From positions 1 to 24,642 of the IMG/VR virus record IMGVR_UViG_3300037840_000010: DNA of 24,642 bases. One strand, given 5' to 3'. Origin of the DNA: a virus. Below the pieces are notes generated by a model, which ran no database searches, was not told where the DNA came from, and worked only from the letters and a program-made list of their open reading frames with translations. This document shows positions 21,560 to 24,642 of this stretch, piece after piece. Positions within the stretch are counted from its first letter, which is position 1. Every line of letters begins with the position of its first letter. The position numbers and the translations under genes were made by a program.

Positions 21560-22057
21560 ATGCGCCCGCACCCACGACGAGCAAGAACGAACGCAACCGA
21601 CCCGGAAGCCTGGGGGACGTGCGACCGCAGCGGCTTCGTCCTCAATCAAAAGGACATGGTCTGGCAATATGATTGGCAGGGCACGCAGCTCGTGAACAAA
21701 AGGGTGCTGGTTGCACCCGATATGTGGGACGAACCGCAGCGGCAGCTTGGCACCATCATCCTGCCGCCCGATCCTGTCTCGATTCCGAACGCGCGCATCG
21801 AACCTTACCCAATCGACGAATATTGGATGTTCGAGTGCGAGGGGCTTCCCGCCGCTATCTGGGAAAAGGAAGGTTCCGAAGCCGCGATCACGCTGGAATA
21901 CGGCATCTACGATAATGACGGAATGTTCCCGGCAGCAGGACCGTTCCCAACATCCGGATTCCCGGTGCCGGTGCCGCCGATTACCGGCGCGGAACTGGAT
22001 TTCTCCAAGGCGTCAAACTCGCAATACATTCCGCTGATCGCAGGGGGCTTTGCATGA
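21560..22057 (+). CDS. Conserved phage structural-region protein, partner of the adaptor gene (165 aa)
   Basis: ATG 21560 is three bases after the adaptor stop, without a strong ribosome binding site. The product reads RPHPRRARTNATDPEAWGTC, DRSGFVLNQKDMVWQYDWQG, LVNKRVLVAPDMWDEPQ and TIILPPDPVSIPNARIEPY. This order (aWGtCDrsGF ... W.yDW.G..L.n.r.LV ... D.PQ...r.iiLPPDP..i.NaRpEpY) is common directly after the adaptor gene in related phages. Some relatives carry a Cys pair that would bind metal at the CDR and LV positions; here only one Cys is kept. The role in the virion is unknown. It overlaps the next gene (ATGA at 22054). Confidence 0.78.
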   Translation: MRPHPRRARTNATDPEAWGTCDRSGFVLNQKDMVWQYDWQGTQLVNKRVLVAPDMWDEPQRQLGTIILPPDPVSIPNARIEPYPIDEYWMFECEGLPAAIWEKEGSEAAITLEYGIYDNDGMFPAAGPFPTSGFPVPVPPITGAELDFSKASNSQYIPLIAGGFA

Positions 22058-23346
22058 CCTTCAAGGTTCTCGATGCTTCCGGCAATACCACATTCATTCA
22101 GGCGCTATCCATCAACGCCGGAACGGTGTTGACGCAGTCTGTACCGACGAATGCTCTTGGAACGGCGATGGTCGGGCAAACCACAATGGCCGGATCATTG
22201 CCGGTTGTCATTGCATCCGATCAATCGAATTTTACCGCCGTACTCAGCGGTTCTTTGCCCGCTGGCACGAATGCCATCGGCACGGTGTCAATTACGCAGG
22301 CGTTGCCGGCGGGGACGAATGCGCTTGGCACAGTCAGCGTGTTGCAGGTCGCGACATGGCTAACGAATATCACGCAGGTCGGCGGCACGCCGTTGGCGCT
22401 CGGCCAAGCCAACATGACGGCTTCGATTCCCGTCGTTATCGCGTCGAATCAATCCGCTATTCCAGTGTCGGGCACGTTCACCGCGACGTTCGGCGGCACG
22501 ACCAACGTCAATCTTATACAGATAGGCGGCACATCGTTAAGTATCGGCCAACAGCACATGACGGCTTCGATTCCGGTCGTGCTGGCGACCGATCAATCTA
22601 GCGTAACGACGATCATCGGTGCCGCGCTCCCCGCCGGAACAAACGCCATCGGCACCGTGTCAGTCACAGGCGCGCTTCCTGCTGGAACAAATGCGCTAGG
22701 GACAGTGTCCGTCACGGGGACGCCGTTGTTCAATCTGGTGCAAGTCGGCGGCACTACGATTACGTTGGGTTCAAAGGTTTCCGCAACATCCATCCCTGTC
22801 GTCATTGCGTCCGATCAGACCGCAATCCCGGTGTCCGGCAGTTTCACCGCGACATTCGGCGGCACGACCAACGTCAATCTGGTGCAAGTCGGGGGCACGG
22901 CCTTCTCGCTCGGGTCGAAAGTTTCTGCAACGTCGATTTCCGTGGTGCTGGCGTCCGACCAGGCGACGGTATCGGTGGCGGGTTCGTTGACTGCAAACTT
23001 TCAGGCGGCGACTTCCGCTGCCGTTGTCGCAACTTCGTCTGCGGTCGCCCCTGTCGCCGTCAAGGCAGCATCGGGCACGCTTTATGGTGTCAGCCTGTAT
23101 TGCAACAACACGACCAATCCGGTGTTCCTGCGGCTCTATAATCTCGCCACGGGATCGGTGAACGCTACGTCCGTCCCGAATGTCATCATCGGCGTTCCGC
23201 CTGGTGATTCACGCGAAATGCAACTACCTGTCGGCGGCGTGACATTCAATACCGCGATCAGTTATCAAATAACGCAACTCGGCGTAGCCAACGACACGAC
23301 GGCGGTAAACGCAAACGATCTGCTCGGCTGGATCACTTACTTCTAG
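22054..23346 (+). CDS. Repeat-built tail fiber-like protein (430 aa)
   Basis: This protein is a regular array of beta repeats. SIPVV(I/L)A(S/T)(D/N)Q-type units occur at residues 48, 124, 172, 246 and 294, so the spacing alternates 76, 48, 74, 48. LPAGTNA(I/L)GTVS occurs four times (68, 84, 192, 208), and TATFGGTTNVNL twice (143, 265). After ~residue 330 comes a distinct C-terminal domain (GTLYGVSLYCNNTTNPVFLR ... FNTAISYQITQLG) ending in GWITYF. The regular register suggests a beta-helical or beta-prism shaft with a globular tip, as in trimeric tail fibers. It shares modules with the protein at 14781. Membrane and export signals are absent. Confidence 0.78.
   Translation: MTFKVLDASGNTTFIQALSINAGTVLTQSVPTNALGTAMVGQTTMAGSLPVVIASDQSNFTAVLSGSLPAGTNAIGTVSITQALPAGTNALGTVSVLQVATWLTNITQVGGTPLALGQANMTASIPVVIASNQSAIPVSGTFTATFGGTTNVNLIQIGGTSLSIGQQHMTASIPVVLATDQSSVTTIIGAALPAGTNAIGTVSVTGALPAGTNALGTVSVTGTPLFNLVQVGGTTITLGSKVSATSIPVVIASDQTAIPVSGSFTATFGGTTNVNLVQVGGTAFSLGSKVSATSISVVLASDQATVSVAGSLTANFQAATSAAVVATSSAVAPVAVKAASGTLYGVSLYCNNTTNPVFLRLYNLATGSVNATSVPNVIIGVPPGDSREMQLPVGGVTFNTAISYQITQLGVANDTTAVNANDLLGWITYF
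22477..22514 (+). repeat. Direct repeat within fiber gene, copy 1 (copy 2 at 22843-22880)
   Basis: The 38 bases encoding FTATFGGTTNVNL recur at 22843-22880 with one difference (ACGTTC against ACATTC). The near identity, including third positions, points to recent duplication or gene conversion inside the gene. Confidence 0.85.
22535..22662 (+). repeat. Copy B of a dispersed coding repeat
   Basis: Ungapped counterpart of 15253-15380 in the fiber-like gene 7.3 kb upstream. It encodes the SIGQQHMTASIPVVLATDQS and ALPAGTNAIGTVS modules. Most differences between the copies are synonymous. Confidence 0.75.
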
Positions 23347-23355
23347 GAAAGCACC

Positions 23356-24081
23356 ATGAAGAAATGGCAGACGACACTTCACGGCGGCATGATGATTGTC
23401 ATGCTGGGCAATAGCCTGCCGGCTTACGCACAGCAGGCGGTGAGAATACCGAACGGCAATGATGTTGCGCTGGGAAGTCTGGGCGACAGTGCCTGTGCCT
23501 CTGCGGGCGCCGTCAGTTGCACGCTGGCAGCGTTGGAGCGGTCTTTGTTCAGTGCATTTATCGCTTCGCAGCCTCGCACCGTGTTGCCGACCACGGCAGC
23601 AAGTTGGGGGCTAGGATCAATCGGCGCTGCGCCTCCCGCAAACGCCCCGTACTGGGCGGGAGGGGCGAGCAGCACCGAACCGGCAAAGGCGACCACGGGA
23701 AATCTGACCGGCGTGTGGGTGGACTTATCCGGCAAGCCCATCGTGTCGCCTTACGCCGCGCGAGAACTCATGGTGCGCGGGATGGCGAGCACATCAAGCA
23801 CGCTTTCGGTTTCGCTCATCGGGCCGCAAGGATCAGGCGTCAAGACGTACATCACGGACATTCAATGCGGTCGAACGGATGCGGGAACGACGGCGCTTGC
23901 GGTCACCTTCAACGACAACGCCAATACCGTCATGGTTCTACCAAACAACGGCGGTGGCGGCGGTAATAATATCTCGCCAAAGATTCCGCTGGTAACGGCG
24001 GCCAATGCGACATTCACGTTCTCATCAAGCATTTCGGTCGGAAACCTGATCTGCAACGCACAAGGTTTTTCGGGGTACTGA
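23356..24081 (+). CDS. Exported-looking virion-region protein with fiber C-terminal domain (241 aa)
   Basis: AGGAAAG precedes ATG 23356. The N-terminus (MKKWQTTLHGGMMIVMLGNS, then LPAYAQQAV) is a convincing Sec signal peptide with a likely cut after AYA. The mature part starts with a low-complexity stretch (LGDSACASAGAVSCTLAALE) that contains two Cys and could form a disulphide outside the cytosol. The last ~83 residues (KTYITDIQCGRTDAGTTALA ... ATFTFSSSISVGNLICNAQG) match the C-terminal domain of the protein at 14781. A signal peptide on a protein sharing a domain with a virion fiber is odd: it may be exported to the periplasm, or it may be a moron-type gene. The stop overlaps the next start (TGATG). 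Confidence 0.72.
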   Translation: MKKWQTTLHGGMMIVMLGNSLPAYAQQAVRIPNGNDVALGSLGDSACASAGAVSCTLAALERSLFSAFIASQPRTVLPTTAASWGLGSIGAAPPANAPYWAGGASSTEPAKATTGNLTGVWVDLSGKPIVSPYAARELMVRGMASTSSTLSVSLIGPQGSGVKTYITDIQCGRTDAGTTALAVTFNDNANTVMVLPNNGGGGGNNISPKIPLVTAANATFTFSSSISVGNLICNAQGFSGY

Positions 24082-24642
24082 TGGTGCGCCGGGCTTTAAT
24101 CGTCGCTTATGTCCTCCTCACCGCCTGTCTGCTCCCGGCGCGGGGTGCGGATATTATTGGCAGTGGCGTCAGCGGCGCAACGGCCTATTCCGTCCCCGGC
24201 TGCGGTCCTTATCTGGCGCAGTCGTGCGCAATCTTTGCTGCGTTCACGACCCCGCCGACCACGGCACGCAAAGTCATCATAAATACGCTGGTGAACGCGT
24301 TGCTTCATGGCGCGACCGACACCTGGGACGAAATGGATTATCTCTATGTTGAGGCGGCCAACGACAGTCAGGCCGCCTCGATCAATTGGAAAAATCCGGG
24401 CACCGCGACATTGAGTGGAGTCAATTCGCCGACATTCGTGGCTAATCAGGGCTTTCATTCGGATGGATCGACGAGCTATCTCACTACTGGAGTTTCGTTT
24501 ACATCCGGCTCGCAGCTGTCGCAAAATAGCGTCAACGTCGGCGGTTGGATGCTGGGAAGCGCCCCAACCTTAGGCGGAATAATTCTAGGTGGATCAGCCA
24601 ATACTGCTGTTTACGCTTTGGTAGAAAACAACGCCGGCAACG
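24081..24642 (+). CDS. Partial LamG-like protein with lipoprotein-type signal, cut by window end
   Basis: ATG 24081 overlaps the previous stop (TGATG), and the frame stays open to the last base, giving 187 residues so far. The N-terminus MVRRALIVAYVLLTACLLPA has two Arg, a hydrophobic core and LTAC, a good lipobox with Cys16. Alternatively signal peptidase I could cut after ARG or RGA. The mature part begins ADIIGSGVSGATAYSVPG and contains INWKNPGTATLSGVNSPTFV and a strand GFHSDGSTSYLTTG, the usual lead-in of LamG-type domains in phage proteins. It is the third protein in this module with an export-like start. A lectin-like surface protein is the likely type; lipidation is possible but unproven. 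Confidence 0.65.
   Translation, partial: MVRRALIVAYVLLTACLLPARGADIIGSGVSGATAYSVPGCGPYLAQSCAIFAAFTTPPTTARKVIINTLVNALLHGATDTWDEMDYLYVEAANDSQAASINWKNPGTATLSGVNSPTFVANQGFHSDGSTSYLTTGVSFTSGSQLSQNSVNVGGWMLGSAPTLGGIILGGSANTAVYALVENNAGN

Noticed and set aside
22050-22601. Alternative + frame inside the repeat fiber gene
   Set aside because: It is an off-frame reading of the repeats, His/Arg/Gly-rich, and starts just before the fiber gene's own coupled ATG; no independent evidence.
22054-23346. CRISPR-like or satellite repeat array
   Set aside because: The repeats are in frame, vary mostly in third positions and encode a regular beta-repeat protein; unit length and spacing are not those of a CRISPR array.
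1-24642. tRNA, rRNA or attachment-site signatures
   Set aside because: I saw no cloverleaf-like segment, no integrase gene and no direct repeat that could be an att site.

Overview
The window is a 24.6 kb piece of a tailed double-stranded DNA phage or prophage. Every gene I can support lies on the + strand, and most neighbours overlap by ATGA, TGATG or TAATG or sit a few bases apart. This is the layout of a late (virion) operon. The major capsid protein, a head-tail adaptor of the type found in P22/Bcep22-like podoviruses, small basic capsid-region proteins and a long series of beta-rich virion proteins point to a podovirus-like phage of a Gram-negative host. An alphaproteobacterial host is my inference from the G+C-rich codon use and the look of the proteins; nothing here proves it. 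No terminase, portal, integrase, polymerase or recognisable endolysin is in the window, and both ends cut through genes.

Region by region: (1) 1-1171 holds three small phage proteins of unknown role. (2) 1168-6224 is a sugar cassette: two GT-A-like glycosyltransferases, a DegT/DnrJ/EryC1 sugar aminotransferase, a WbuC-like cupin and a NeuD/PglD-like acyltransferase. Small ORFs sit between them, including an XRE-type HTH protein and a 75-residue protein whose N-terminus resembles that of the phage's own major capsid protein. (3) 6251-7338 holds a possible winged-helix protein and a run of three small membrane proteins. (4) 7335-10235 holds an Ig-like protein, a Pro/Ala-rich protein, a 299-bp structured leader, a decoration-like protein and the major capsid protein. 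(5) 10351-11526 is a multi-domain homing-type endonuclease inserted in the structural operon. (6) 11519-19348 holds virion proteins, two small basic proteins, a coiled-coil protein and a putative GT-B-like protein. (7) 19350-24642 holds a large fiber-like protein with an AT-rich 3' part, the head-tail adaptor and its partner, a repeat-built fiber protein and two exported-looking proteins.

How it fits together (inference): the aminotransferase and acyltransferase would turn a host 4-keto (or 3-keto) nucleotide sugar into an N-acylated amino sugar, and the glycosyltransferases would transfer it to the phage's own virion proteins or to host surface glycan. The cassette is embedded in the late operon, so it would be made at the same time as the capsid and tail proteins. 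The most unusual items are this cassette, the capsid-N-terminus look-alike inside it, the composite endonuclease with decayed front domains, and repeat modules shared between virion genes more than 7 kb apart.
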